From NCBI GenBank assembly GCA_000711775.1, contig ARYC01017224.1:26442-90441 (forward strand): a stretch of DNA of 64,000 bases, read 5' to 3'. The stretch's first letter is position 1, and the number at the start of each line of letters is the position of its first letter. The notes beneath the pieces were generated by a model, which was not told where the DNA came from, searched no databases, and saw only the letters and a list, made by a program, of their open reading frames with translations. This document shows, one piece after another, positions 48,653 to 60,241 of the stretch. Origin of the DNA: Oxytricha trifallax (lineage: Eukaryota > Ciliophora > Spirotrichea > Sporadotrichida > Oxytrichidae). The position numbers and the translations under genes are program-made.

Positions 48653-50555
48653 ATGAAAATAGAAATTAGCGAAATTTAGGGTCTATATATGATGAGTAAT
48701 ATTTAGATTTACTGCTTAAGCTTAGGTATGGTACAAGTATTAATATAGACTAAGTCAAACCAGTGCTGAATTATACAGCCATAGCAAGTCTCCTACACAA
48801 GAGTGCCTCAACTGTTAGGTATCATTGCTTGTTAGCTGTTTAATATTATAACTCAGGCTCTTGAAAAAATCCTCCAAGAAAATAGAAGTTCTCGCGGGTC
48901 CATATCGACTATATCTGTGACTCTAAGACATTAAAGTATTGGGCTCACTTTCCTCTTGACTAACGAGCTGTAATGTTTCATCGAAGATTTCCTGACATAC
49001 GTATCTCTCCATAGACTATAGCCAATATTTATAGACGAAATGGTATTACTTTCAAGACTGTTAACAGAGTGAAGAGAGTAATTGATTTTACAGTGCCATT
49101 TTATAGTAATAATTTAAACTATATATATGATTAAATGCAGAGAGCTATTTATAATGACATCAAGTTCATACAGGCTGATGAAGCTGTGTTTACCTTCAAC
49201 ACTTTTATTAATAAGTCTTGGTACAAGAAGTATGATAACATAGAAGTTTATGACTAAAAAGTAAAGGTAGTCACCCATGCAATTTTAGCTGGTATAAGTG
49301 AAGATTCAGGCTTAGAGAGTTATGTGATTCACCCTCGCTCTATTAAGCGAGAGTAGTATTATCTAGTATAATAAAAATGGGGAGATCGTTATAAAATAAT
49401 CAAAAATGAAATGAATTAAGATTATGTTCAAATCAAAGTATACTAATGTGTTTCCAACTGTCGAGATTATGAATTAAGATTAGAGATTTTAATTATCAAC
49501 ATAAGTGAACTAATCATACTTAAATTTAATAAATTATTAATTTAATCAACATTTTCCAACTCATTTCTATTTTAGGGCAGTGACTTTTTTTTCTCTTCTA
49601 ATGACTTTCATAGCAATCTTTTCTCGTGTTTTTTTTATAAAAAAATTTAGATATCTTCAGGGTATCTTCCTTGAGCTATCTTCAGTATATCTTCCTAAAA
49701 AGAAATTAAAAAATTGAATTTTATAGTAGTAATAGTAACAATAGTAGCAAATAGCAAAGTAGTGTTTCAATCATTATCATAATACTTACTGTTCTAGGAT
49801 TTTTCTAAAAAAAATCCAATTTTCTAAATTCATGTTTTGAGTATGTTTATAATGAAGATGATGATGAGGATGATTATGAAAATAACACCTAATTTTCCAA
49901 TTTTAAATTTCTGAAATTCACTAAAATTTCAGCAGAACAGTAAGTATTATTGATTTTATTATTGCTATTGTTAAATCTACTACTATTGCTATTGTTGCTA
50001 CTATTGTTATTATTACTACTATAAAATTCAATTTATTGAATAGTTAACTTAAGTTGATAATTAAAATCTCTAATCTTAGTTCATAATCTCGACAGTTTGA
50101 AACACATTAGTATACTTTGATTTGAACATAATCTTAATTCATTTCATTTGATTATTTTTAACAGTCTCCCCATTTTAATTATACTCGCTTAATATATAGA
50201 GTTCCTACATAAGCTCAGAGAGAAAAAGTATAGTAACCAAGAGATCATCCTGTTTGTTGATAACCTCTCAGTTCATAAGACTAAGGAGTCTAAGAAAGCT
50301 TATGAAGAGTTAAACATAACTCCTGTATACAACGTTCCTTATAGCCCATAATTTAATGGAATTGAATTCTACTGGAGTTAAATCAAGACTCACTACAAGA
50401 AGCTGCTGCTGTATCATCTTATGCATGACTTGCCCATCGATACAGTAGACTTAATTCAAAGCAGCTGTAAGAGAGTGAGCGTAGATAAGACAACAATTTG
50501 TGCGAGAGAGGGAAGAATGAATGTTTATAAATAAGTTTTAGATTTAAACGAATGA
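48653..50555 (+). CDS. TBE copy C transposase, interrupted by a MITE
   Basis: DDE transposase. The N-terminal half runs 48653-49358 and the C-terminal half 50195-50555, ending MNVYK plus a short tail before TGA 50553-50555. Catalytic residues: Asp in IQADEAVFTFNTF, Asp in ILFVDNLSVHKTKE, Glu in FNGIEFYW. Excision of the MITE with one TA would join the halves in frame. The in-frame TGA after YYNSGS is shared with copies A and B. The first codons need a one-base correction relative to copy A. Otherwise the frame stays open, with TAA/TAG as Gln. It acts on TBE ends in the germline; in Oxytricha TBE transposases are known to contribute to genome rearrangement. Confidence 0.85.
49359..50192. mobile_element. 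834-bp hairpin MITE inserted in the TBE transposase
   Basis: Flanked by TA (49357-49358, 50193-50194). The ends TTATCTAGTATAATAAAAAT and complement of ATTTTAATTATACTCGCTTAA match the element at 28317-29248. The terminal inverted part covers about 145 bp (49359-49505 with 50050-50192). The left arm then has about 210 bp absent from the right. An inner inverted pair surrounds a loop encoding an acidic stretch (YNEDDDEDDYENN), similar to the loop of the first copy. Non-autonomous. Confidence 0.87.
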
Positions 50556-50561
50556 ATATAT

Positions 50562-51352
50562 TCACATATTAAATTGACCCATAAATGGGTTTGGCTTCTC
50601 TTTCTTCTCTTCTTCTTATGGCTTGCTTGGGCCCATATTTCTTCTCTTAGTGCCAGCTCCTGCATCTATGTTCATTTCATCTGGCTTTTAAGCATCTTTA
50701 TAAAGTCTCTTGCTCACTTAATGAATAGTCTATGACTTCCTCTCTCTGTGAACCTTAGCATGCTCTTTCATTAGGAATATACCAGTTCCAGGTTTCCCTA
50801 CAAAGTTATATGTCAAAGCTTACTAGAGAGGAATGGATGCTTCTTAAGCTCTGCGAGCCAGGTCTCGCTTATTAGTATGCCTTGCTTCTTTTGATCTTCA
50901 GGAGAAATAGAGTAACGTTTCTTGTGAGCTTCTTCAATGATCTCTCTGAGATAACTCTCTCTTAAAGTGCCAAGAACACCAAAGAAGAAGCTTCTTTCTG
51001 GAAGTTTGTTAGAGAGTTGTTTCTTGGTAGGAAGATAAACTACCAACTCTTCATCATTCATCGCATCCTCGTAGAGATTAGTGACTGAAATCTCTGGGTA
51101 GTTTGGTATATCTATCAACTTTATTTCATTGTTTTTGAAGGCTTTCTTCTCATCACAGAGAATATCTTTTAAGAATGAAATTTTGGTACCTTCCATCGTT
51201 GGAAGGAATAAACCCACAATAGTATGTGATTAAGTATAAGTAATATGCTTACCATTCTGAGTGAGGTATCGATAGAGATCTTCCTTGCTTCTAAATCTTG
51301 AGATCATTTCTTAAGCTTCAACCCTCTTCATTGCAGTACTTATAGATTCCAT
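50562..51352 (-). CDS. TBE copy C 22-kDa protein, apparently intact
   Basis: Starts at ATG 51352 (MESISTAMKRVEAQEMISRF) and ends at TGA 50562-50564, 6 bp from the converging transposase stop. Exon 1 ends YLTQNG. The intron starts GTAAGC at 51252, but its 3' end (near 51217) has TTG where copy B has CAG, so the acceptor may be altered. Exon 2 (about 50838-51217) has LFLPTMEGTKISFLKD, PNYPEISVTNLYEDA and ETWLAELKKHPFLSS. A 26-nt intron (GTAAGCTTTGAC to TTTGTAG, about 50796-50821) leads to exon 3, which is basic (KVHRERKSQ, KPQEEEKKEKP) and ends GQFNM. About 240 residues in all, no known domain. The function in transposition is unknown. Confidence 0.8.
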
Positions 51353-51916
51353 CCTTGTTTCTTCTATTGTTATTGAATTTCAAATTTTAATATATAGAGT
51401 TCTGGATCCTACTGTTAAAAATCTAAGTATTAAATATGGACATCTAATAGGAGGTCATCCATGTAAGGATACGTGGAGAAAGCTGGCAGAAGCTGTAACA
51501 AACTTCAGAGATGGAGCTCCATTTTTATCAATTTAGTTCCATTAAATTAGTACTAAATTTGTTTAAATTTAATTAGTACTGATACTAATTCCGTTTAATT
51601 TTAATTGATACCAATTTAATAGTACCAAAACCTAATTAGTACCTACTTTTATACTAATGAGGTTTTAATGGAAAATTCCAAAATGGTTCAAAACCTAATT
51701 GGTACCAGTACCAACCAGAATTTTAACTAAGTTGGTACCAAAATAAAAATATTAAGCATGAAATTAGAAAAATTATAGTTATGAACTAAGCATAAATGTG
51801 ATCTCTAATACTTAAAAATCAACCATTATTATTGCAATGCCAACTCCTGTACAGAGTAAATATAACTAGAGAGGTTATTCGAGCTTTATAATAGAAATTA
51901 AAATTTGAATTTAAAC

Positions 51917-53363
51917 ATGGTGGCTAACTTAAATCGTAAAGCAATCTCTCTTGGCAATGGTTAATCATATCTAAACTTTGGCACAACTAAAAAGCAAGAA
52001 GTTATTTATATTGAGAAGGAAGTAGAGTTAAGAGCTCTTGAGTTTGAAGCAGAGGTTCTTATCATAGAAGTATTAGACCAGAAGGAGTGTGCAGAGATAG
52101 GAGTTTGAACTTAAATTGATTATGTTGAGGAGCTAAAAGAGCAGCAACCAATCGAAAAGATAAAAACATATCAATGTGAAGACTGCTCAAATCTTTTCTC
52201 AACCGAGCAAAGTTTGAAGAGACAACTGAAAGAGGTACACTCTGGCAAAGCCAAGATATATTTTAAGCATGAAAAGGTAGATGGAAGGTGTTAGTGTACG
52301 ACATGCATGAAATCATACACTAACTCAGCTAAAGTTAAAAAGCATATGCAAAAGTATCACCTCAGCGAGTTCTTGATAGAAGATTAATAGACTGAAAAAA
52401 CTAGTACCAGCTAAAAGAAAATCTAATACTCTAGAATAATAAAGAGAGCAGCAGGAAAAAAACAAGAGGCAGAAGAAATTTGAATCGATGAATTAACCAG
52501 TAGGCAATACAATCTCAGCATGCTTCTAAGCGAAAGCTATGAATATATCAGCATTAAATGCAATCAAACTCAGCACTTGTATTGAAAAACTTGAATATAA
52601 ACGTGCCTGCAAAAGCAAAGCTTTTAGTATTTGATGAGTATGCATACAGATGTATACCTTCAGTTATCTTATTAAGAACCAACAGTATTAGAGCGAGTTT
52701 ACTAATGAATACATGGTTCTTAGAGAGGCCTAAAGAAAAGATTGTAAGAATTTGCTTAAGTTAGATGGTGTCATATAAAGATATGGTTTTATCGCACTAA
52801 GACTCAAGAAATTTGAAATGACTTTGAGAGACTATCTCTATCATAATCGATAGCCCGATGATTTAAACAATATACTTTCAGATATGATAAAGGGTGTCAA
52901 GGAGTTGCATGAACTTGGGTATGTTCATAGAGATTTGAAGCCTGAAAATGTAATGCTGAATCTCTGCCCATTAGAAGTAGTTGTAATCGATTTTAATAGA
53001 GCTTTAAGATAAGAGATCGTTACTTTAGCATAGGTACTTGGGACTCCCGGATACTTCCCAATAAGAGAAAAGTGGACAAATGGTTCTGTCTAATGTGATG
53101 TTTGGGCTGTAGCTGCAATAATATTAGAAAGTGATATGAAAATTATGTCTTAATTTGGTACTAAACATTAAAAGCAATCAATAAGTTTGGCTTAGAAACA
53201 CATAAAGTAAGAAAATGTCTGCAAAGAAATTAAAATTATAGTAGAGATGATAATCGTGAGAGCTCCAAACTATCCTCGATAAACATTAGATGATATCCTT
53301 GAGCCATTAGAGAGAGCATAGTTCAAAAGATACATTAAAGATAAACAGATAAAATTTGTTTGA
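51917..53363 (+). CDS. TBE copy C zinc-finger/kinase ORF
   Basis: ATG 51917 (MVANLNRKAISLGNG) to TGA 53361-53363. Finger 1 is CEDCSNLFSTEQSLKRQ with its first zinc His changed to Gln; finger 2 (CTTCMKSYTNSAKVKKH) is intact. The kinase half has YLYHNR, KGVKELHELGYVHRD and the catalytic loop HRDLKPENVMLNL. Then come IDFNRALR (DFN for DFG), VLGTPGYFPIREKW and VAAIILESDM, and a C-terminus KRYIKDKQIKFV. A TGA in EIGV-TQIDY (near 52109, TAA in copy B) interrupts the zinc-finger half, and small slips occur near 52390-52480. It is divergently transcribed from the 22-kDa gene across the GGTACC/AATTA region. Confidence 0.8.
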
Positions 53364-53502
53364 ATTAATAACACTATTACTCATTAAATATTCATTAAAT
53401 TCACATAAAACCTGCATTTTGTCTACTAACCCCAATAAGACCCCAACTATACCATACAAATCAAAGCACTTATAAAACTCTCTAAGGGGTTTTGGGGTTT
53501 TG

Positions 53503-54050
53503 AATGGATCTGTGACTTTGCTCTTCACCCTAGACACCGACGGTGTCTCCTAGATGATTCATGATGCAATGCTATAACGAAGAGAAAATCTAGAGTATAA
53601 TTAGAGATCTCGTTATAGAAATGAGACCTAAGTTCGTGGACGCTCTCAGCAGATGCCTTAACTTTAGTAGTAAGTTTACTCTCTCTTAATTACTTGTGTA
53701 GCTGAGCGAGGTAAGGCTGTGATATCGTTAAGAATTCATCTAAAAGAAAGAGAACCCATGAATAATTAGAGGAGGTAAAAGATTATGAAATGGCTTTGAA
53801 ATAAGATAAGCAAGAATTCTTGCAGTAAATTAAAAAGTTGAAACAAAAACATGACGCTATGGAAAGTGAGTTGCTTGACGTACGCAAGATGAAAGAGTAG
53901 TTTATGCAAGGTGGCAACCTGCAGAATATGAAAAACCAGTCGCCAAACATAAGCCACTGAATGCTCCTCCTTCTATGCCTCCAAGATTCTCAATATGCTA
54001 TTAATAGCAAAATCTTGAATATGGTGAATTGCTTTAAAAAATTAAGATAA
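53503..54050 (+). CDS. Coiled-coil gene fragment, unknown
   Basis: Starts directly at the right edge of TBE copy C. Open plus-strand pieces: LDTDGVSQMIHDAMLQRREN (about 53520-53580) continuing RSRYRNETQVRGRSQQM, then after a possible 22-nt intron or shift a coiled coil (EEVKDYEMALKQDKQEFLQQ, KQKHDAMESELLDVRKMKEQ), then after another shift PLNAPPSMPPRF. No family is recognised. The 5' part of the gene is not visible; it may lie elsewhere or have been separated by the TBE. It converges on the SecA-like gene. Confidence 0.5.
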
Positions 54051-54099
54051 ATCTCATATTCTTAATCTTGGTTTTCTTTCTGAATTTTTATGAATTATG

Positions 54100-57000
54100 T
54101 CGCTTTTAAAGTGTCGTCTCTCACTAGAGGCTGCCTTTAACAATCTTTCTATTATCTCTTCACTCTCTGGTAGCTCTGTTTAAGTGCAAGTGAATGATTT
54201 ATCTCTAGCACTGCGATGAGTATTAAGTTCTCAAGTCTTATTTTATCCTTTGATAAATTCAAGCTTTTGTTAACTTTTCTTTTGTCTCTTATTATTACTT
54301 TTTCTACTCCCTTAACTTCTGGATCTCTCTCGCTGCTTTGAGCCTTATTAATTTCATGGTATTACCGTTTTAATTTCTTGTGCACCAATTACTATACCTG
54401 GTCGAATGGCTTATCTTGCAGCAAAGGATTTTAACTAATCTTCTCTTCAATAAGCTTTATGAGAGAAGGCTAATAAAAACCTAACTTACTTTATTCAGCT
54501 TATTCTAAATTTTATTAAGGCTCTTTTTATTCTTCAAAATTATTTTGCTTCACTACTGGCGCTGCGTTGCTTGCTTCTCTGTAAGCTTTCTCAGTGAGAG
54601 CTACAATGTATTCAACGACATCTTTTACTTATTTATCACGCTCCTCCTTTTTTGCATCTTCTGTGGAAACTTATTCTTGTGGCACCTAGTCTTATTCAAC
54701 AAAATTTTCCATTGCTTCTTATTGATTTTATAAAATTGATTATACTTGGTTGTGCTTGCGATCAAGTATAAGATCTATTTCTTTCTATACAACTATAAGC
54801 AGCTGCTCTGCACTATGATTAGAAGCATTCTTGTATAAAATCCGCTGCCATCTCCCTTTGGTATTAAGTATGCCGATTCTATCAATGATTAATTCTTCAG
54901 ATCTTCTTGAAAAGACATCAGCGATGATTAAATAATAACCCCCATTTGAATTGATTTCATCATTAGTTTAGACGTCTGTTCCTCTTCCCTGTGCCTTATT
55001 AAATAAGTAAAAACCATGTTCTTGCTCGCATTCTTCATTAAATACCTGCCTTCAATGAAGCTTTTGAAATTGAAAGAGGATTTCCAGAGGCCTGATTAAA
55101 TAGCGTTGTAGTTATCAGAGGCGACAATTAAAACTGGGGAATTAGCAACTTAGTCCTTTATGGGTTCCTTGATTTTCTGCAAGTAATCTGCTTGATTTGA
55201 ACTTACCAGCAAGTCAGGTAGCTGGGTCTTCTTATCACCTTGCAACTTATCAAGTGTAGGGAACACCACAGGTGTGCTTTGCAAAGATAAGTTAAGACAG
55301 GTTTCCTCGGTTTAAGTAAGATGGCTGCCTGAAAAGCCGATAATACTTTTAGCTTGCTTGTAAAAATTAAGCTGGTTGACAATATTATCACTGGAGCCAT
55401 CGAATAAAATCCAGTCGTATTCATCGACGAGCACGATACTGTCGCGCCAGACACTTATGAATTTAGGAGTCTTCATTTTTTTCTTGAGTTGCGGTTGAGT
55501 AAAGAAGTAAATACCAGCGCTCCTAGCAATGAAATTAAAGTTCGAGTTAAGTGCCATCGCATTTATAACTTATTAGAACTTCGTGAAATCTCTCTGCATC
55601 ACGTGCTCATTCTTGCCAATGATGATTAAGGAGAGCTTGGTCTGAAGAGCAATAAGAATGGCTAGCGCACTGCAAATTAAGGTCTTGCCATTACCAATAC
55701 CAAAATGAATTAAATGGTTTGCTTGCAAGTTGTCGCAGATATAGTTAATGCATACCATTTTTAATATTCTGATTAAAATTTTACTCATTTTTAATATTTT
55801 AAAAGTTATAATAATATTAAAGGTCCATTACCTACTTTAAAAAGTAGGTAACGCGTTACCTACTTTTTTAATGAAGGTAACGCATATAAATAGTATTTTA
55901 ATTAAAATAATCCTATCATTAATTTAATCATATAACCTAATTTCTTTGATATAATTTGATTTATATATATCACTAAGCTATTATTATAAGATTATTTTTA
56001 TACTTAAAACTTAAGAAATTTTTAAATCTCTTATTAGCTTTAATCATTCTATATTTTATTTATTTAAGATATAATTCAATTTCTATAAAGAATTTTAACA
56101 ACTAGATACTTTAATAGAACTTTGTCCTAAGTATCTTAAAATAATGAAATTTGTGGATAGAAATTTTTTATAAGGCATATTCATGAATAAAGTTTAAATC
56201 TATTTACTATAGTATAATTCTATATAGAATTAACAAAACTCTATATGGAAATATAAGAATCCTTGATTTACATAATTATTTCTTAGTAAAATTATATATA
56301 ATGCATTAATAAAATATAAAAATTACTGAAAGGCATTAATGCACATTAGCTTCCTAATTTAAATCAAAGAATGTAAGTAAAAAAACTTTTTATTTTATAC
56401 TCAGCATTTTTTAACGAAATAAGATTTGTTATTTATTATAAATTTAGAATTTATTTAAGTTAGAATATTTATACATTTCAAGCTTAACTCATATGTCAAA
56501 TATGGAATTAACAAATTATTATTTTAGCGAGAAGCTAAAAGATGGATAATTCTTGAGAACTGTACAACTTAAATCCCAGATTTTGCTGCAACTTTTTTAG
56601 GTCTTCACTGGAAGCCAACATTTAATTCGAAGGCTTTGAATTGAAAGCACTTGCTAGTAAGTGCAAGATATTTGCATTCTCAAAGAGTTAAAGTAGGTCT
56701 GCAAATGTCTTATCAAAGAAGGCTTCCATGTTGCGAGGCAAGTGCAAAATCCTTTGAATGTCAGAGCAGTCTCCATTAAGGCAGTTTTCAATAATATTGC
56801 TGCTCAGACTTACATTCTTTTCAATTTTAGCTTCTATGATTTACTGCTGAAGCTTTTAGATTTGCGGAATCTTGCCGACCCATTGTACTTCTCTATTCTG
56901 CAGTATTTATGCAAGGCCTTTCATAAAGTAAACCATCGTGCTTTAATCAATAAGCTCTTGCTTCTGTAATAATGTAGCCAAGGTAGTTGATATATAATCC

Positions 57001-58316
57001 TTGAGACCATCAACAGTGTGAGAGCAAGAAAAAGCACAAATTCTTGCTACTCTGTGTATTTAACGGGAATATCTCTGATTAAGTGCAGGCAACAGTCCTA
57101 CTTTAGTAGAGTGATGAAAGGAACATTCAAAATGAAGAATGAAGAAGGTATAAGTCTCTAAACTTGGGAGTCAATTTCGAATAATTGCCAAGTCCGACCC
57201 ATAAGCTGCACAATATAAGAGTTAGTTTCATCAAATCTCAACACTTGAGCAAGCTATTTCGTGAATGCGGCTACTGAATTGAAGAACACAAAGTTTGCCA
57301 AGCCTATAGCTTGCCTTGCATTGGGGGAGCGTAATAATAACAATATCGATTCTTGTATTAACTAGTCTTCTACTTATTCCTTTTCTCCTTAATAGTAACC
57401 CAAAGCAGCTAAAAAGATACGAGGCTTCGAGTCTTGGTTAAGTTTCCATCGCTTAATATTAAATTCCCCAGCAGAGAGAACAGGTTCTAGTACATATCCT
57501 GATCATTAGCGTTCTCAAAAAATTGCTTAGGAATGATAAAAGTGACTGAGTGTTACGGGTTGCTATATCTTGCATAAAATGTAAGACCTTTAATAATAAT
57601 TAGAAGATTTGAAATTTTCAAAGTGCTTGATTAAGATTTCATGGCCGATGAAAGCGCCATAGTTAATAAAAAGCTGAGGTAAGGGTTCTTTATTTGGTTT
57701 TCTATCGCTTGCAAAGCTTATTCTCGTAGTGAAGTCGCTCGCCTTCACCTCTTCGTAACTTTTAGTAAGATCAAGTGGCTCTGAAATTACATATTTACTT
57801 TCATGGCTGTGCTTCGCCAACTTGGGTTTATTGTTATTTATAAATTTTCTCACGAACCGCTTGAAATCCTAAGTATTTTCAAAGCCTGCAAAATCCTCCT
57901 GCTCCAGCAGCAAACTTAAATCAAAGTTGTTTTAATGTAGAAACTCCTTTGCACGATTGATCATGGCACTGTCTTGTGTTAAGATTTGATCCCCTTGATT
58001 TTACCCACATCTTCAAGATTTAAATTAGCTTGTAGATTTTAAAAAATCTGAGGTAAGTTTTCTTGTTCTGGTGCCTGTTCTGACATATGCTAATCATTAA
58101 TAGGTTTTTAAATAGAAGCTAATAACAAGGATTGAAACTTACCACCAGGTGCATTTAAAAGTTGAGGGGACTAGATTCATCTGATTTATGCTAGATTTTA
58201 ATGATTAACTCCACTTGATTTTAATATTAGTTAGTTGGATTATTAAAATCTCGACTGGATTATTGCAATTTTACTGCATTAGTTGCTGCTCTTTCACCTA
58301 TATCCTCCGGATTTAT
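54100..58316 (-). CDS. SecA-like DEAD ATPase, large split gene
   Basis: The minus strand reads SecA-type motor motifs in order. Walker A is GIGNGKTLICSALAILIALQ (about 55720), followed by HVMQRDFTKF (the SecA YLARRD position). Motif II is VLVDEYDWILFDG (about 55430; SecA DEVDSILID), then IIGFSGSHLT (SecA GMTGTA), and in the second RecA fold AQGRGTDVQTND with GGYYLIIADVF (SecA AGRGTDIxL...GG). Tiny introns: 55177-55206 (30 nt), 57973-58004 (32 nt) and 58090-58142 (53 nt). The N-terminal region to about 58316 is open but the start is not found. An IES-like AT block (about 55790-56510) splits the gene just upstream of Walker A. One-base slips near 57520 and 55050 may be errors. Ciliates carry SecA-related proteins whose substrate is unknown; this is not a typical Sec translocase and its role is unassigned. 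Confidence 0.7.
55826..55880. repeat. Perfect palindrome cluster in the SecA-gene spacer
   Basis: The unit GTTACCTACTT or its complement occurs three times, plus a partial copy, in about 55 bp. The central 24 bp (about 55841-55864) form a perfect palindrome around ACGCGT. It sits in the AT-rich block that interrupts the SecA-like gene, so it is probably germline-limited. Confidence 0.75.
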
Positions 58317-58570
58317 TCATGGCTCACTGCTTAACCACTTCAATTAAGGTGTATTTAATATAACTCATTAGACAAGTAGCTTTAAGTGACAAGGAGACGG
58401 GTGGTTGAAGAGCTGTGATAAATTTCACCAACTTTGGAGCTCGAGCCAATGCAAAATTAGCTTTTTTAAAAAATATCGGTATCACGATACCTTTAAAATT
58501 CAAATCATTTCTCCGTCTATAACTGAATATTAGCCAGTAGAAATGTGAAGAGGGGAATAGCTAGAAATTA

Positions 58571-58819
58571 ATGGCACTCAAAATAGAAAATTCGGGTATT
58601 CAGTTTGGACCTCGAAGAATGACCTCTGGCTTAAGCCAACAGCCTGGATTCTTGAGGTCAGGCCAGTATAGTGGAATACTAATGTTGAAAAATCTCGAGA
58701 AGCACTCCAATGACCTACTGGCTTTCTGGTTGCTTTCAACTTAAAATTTAAAAATACACTAATCAGACCCTAATAATCAAATCAATATCAAACTATATGG
58801 GCGCTGTGATATTCCGTGA
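58571..58819 (+). CDS. Possible small protein of 82 residues
   Basis: ATG 58571 (MALKIENSGIQFGPRRMTSG) to TGA 58817-58819, with four Gln positions encoded by TAA or TAG or CAA/CAG mixed. Base composition over 58200-58880 is less AT-rich than its surroundings, consistent with coding or RNA. No homologue is recognised. It could be a piece of a larger gene, or chance. Confidence 0.3.
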
Positions 58820-59535
58820 TATTCGGAAAGCCTCTTATTGCATTCTCGAGATCAGCTCTCTCAAATTAAGTTAAAATCTGTTCTTTTAAATTCGTTATTT
58901 ATTGATGCATTTAAAACTTTTTATACACTTATCAAACTCATGCGAACATACGTATCGGGGTTTATGTATTCACTAGACTATGTTTTTCTAAAACCTAAAA
59001 ATCATTAAACATTTAAAGTGAAATTTAGAGTCCAAAAAGTACTTTTATAAATAAAAATTTTGGCAATTATTCTTAGCAGATTCCTTAAAATTCTTAAAAA
59101 TAAAAAAATTTATCATCCTTGTATTAAACTTAAAAAGAGCAAATATTCACATGATTAAGATTTTTTCACTAAATAATAGGAAATTAATAATTAAAAACTT
59201 TCTAGGAATTAGTTGTTATCATGAATCGAAGAACTTTTGACATAACTATATAGGATTTAGGGTAAGAGAAAGTTTATAAAAGTTTTAGTTTGTTAAAAAT
59301 ATGTTTTGGAAATGGAATAAAGACAGATCTGAAGAAAAATATTATTTATTAGATTCACTCTGGACTAAGTAATTTTATGACTGGATTTTTAATTGTTGAT
59401 AGACAGCAGAACATTTATGATGTGTCTTTCCACTCATTTAAATTAATTATAAATACCAAAATAAACCTTAAAATTTTGTTATACTATTTAGTCAGTATAG
59501 TTTGACTTTCTATCATTAAGTATATTTAAATAAAA
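58820..59535. other. Spacer
   Basis: About 700 bp, becoming AT-rich to the right. No gene or repeat that I can support. Confidence 0.5.
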
Positions 59536-59893
59536 GGGGGGAGGGAAGTTTCCTGCCCCCAACATTAAATTTAATATTGCTTGGCAATAAAATATTAGAA
59601 ACAAATTAACTTCAATTTTAATTACCATAACCATGAATTTAACAACTTTTATTGATATATAATTTTCGAGGTACGTAATTATTCTTTATCAAATTATATA
59701 TTATTAACAAGTCTAAAATAATTGTTTTTTATTAATAATTAATTTGATTATCATTAAAATTTAAATTCATTATCAAAGTAGAAATGATATATGAAGCTGA
59801 ATTAAATATAACTTTATCATAATTGATGATAAAGATTCTTTTAAATTATAAAAATTACATATATTTATGGATGGGGCAGGAAACTTCTCCCCC
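59536..59893. mobile_element. 358-bp MITE with GGGAAGTTTCCTGCCCCC-type ends
   Basis: The left end (59536-59560) GGGGGGAGGGAAGTTTCCTG is matched by its complement at 59873-59893 (GGGGCAGGAAACTTCTCCCCC). The interior is AT-rich with no coding. The same end motif appears at 42711, 43102, 63532, 63573 and 63853, so it is a repeated family in this window. Confidence 0.75.
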
Positions 59894-60241
59894 AAATTAA
59901 ATTATTGATAAGAATTAATCTGTTGAAGAGGAGTGAAAAAATTAATCAGATATAAATATAAAATATGAAAAATAAGACTTGATTAAAGATTGCATTTAAA
60001 AAGAAAAGATACGACTTTATTAGGGCATAGAAGTGAGTAACGCTTGGAAAAAGTGTGAGAAGGATTTTCTTTAATTTTAAAAACATTTATCAGTGCAAAA
60101 AGCTTGCAAATACAATAATAATGAAGGGTGATGGGTCACTTCAAATATCCTTAAAAAATAATAAGGGTTTTGAATTGAACCTTAATTGCTTCTTAAGGAT
60201 TTATATTTTATAAAAACTTCACCCTGAAGTCAAGTCAGTGC

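Larger units (their letters stand above)
48551..53502. mobile_element. TBE: TBE transposon, copy C (4952 bp, carrying a nested MITE)
   Basis: Ends CAAAACCCCAAAACTCC and GGGGTTTTGGGGTTTTG, in the opposite orientation to copies A and B: transposase (+), 22-kDa (-), zinc-finger/kinase (+). Without the 834-bp MITE and its TA duplication it would be about 4.1 kb, the usual size. The flanks are ATT (left) and AAT (right), which do not match, and different gene fragments lie on the two sides. It is the best-preserved copy in the window. Confidence 0.93.

Noticed and set aside
55203-55454. Separate 83-residue minus-strand frame
   Set aside because: It overlaps the SecA-like motif II frame in another register and has no independent support; treated as a shadow.
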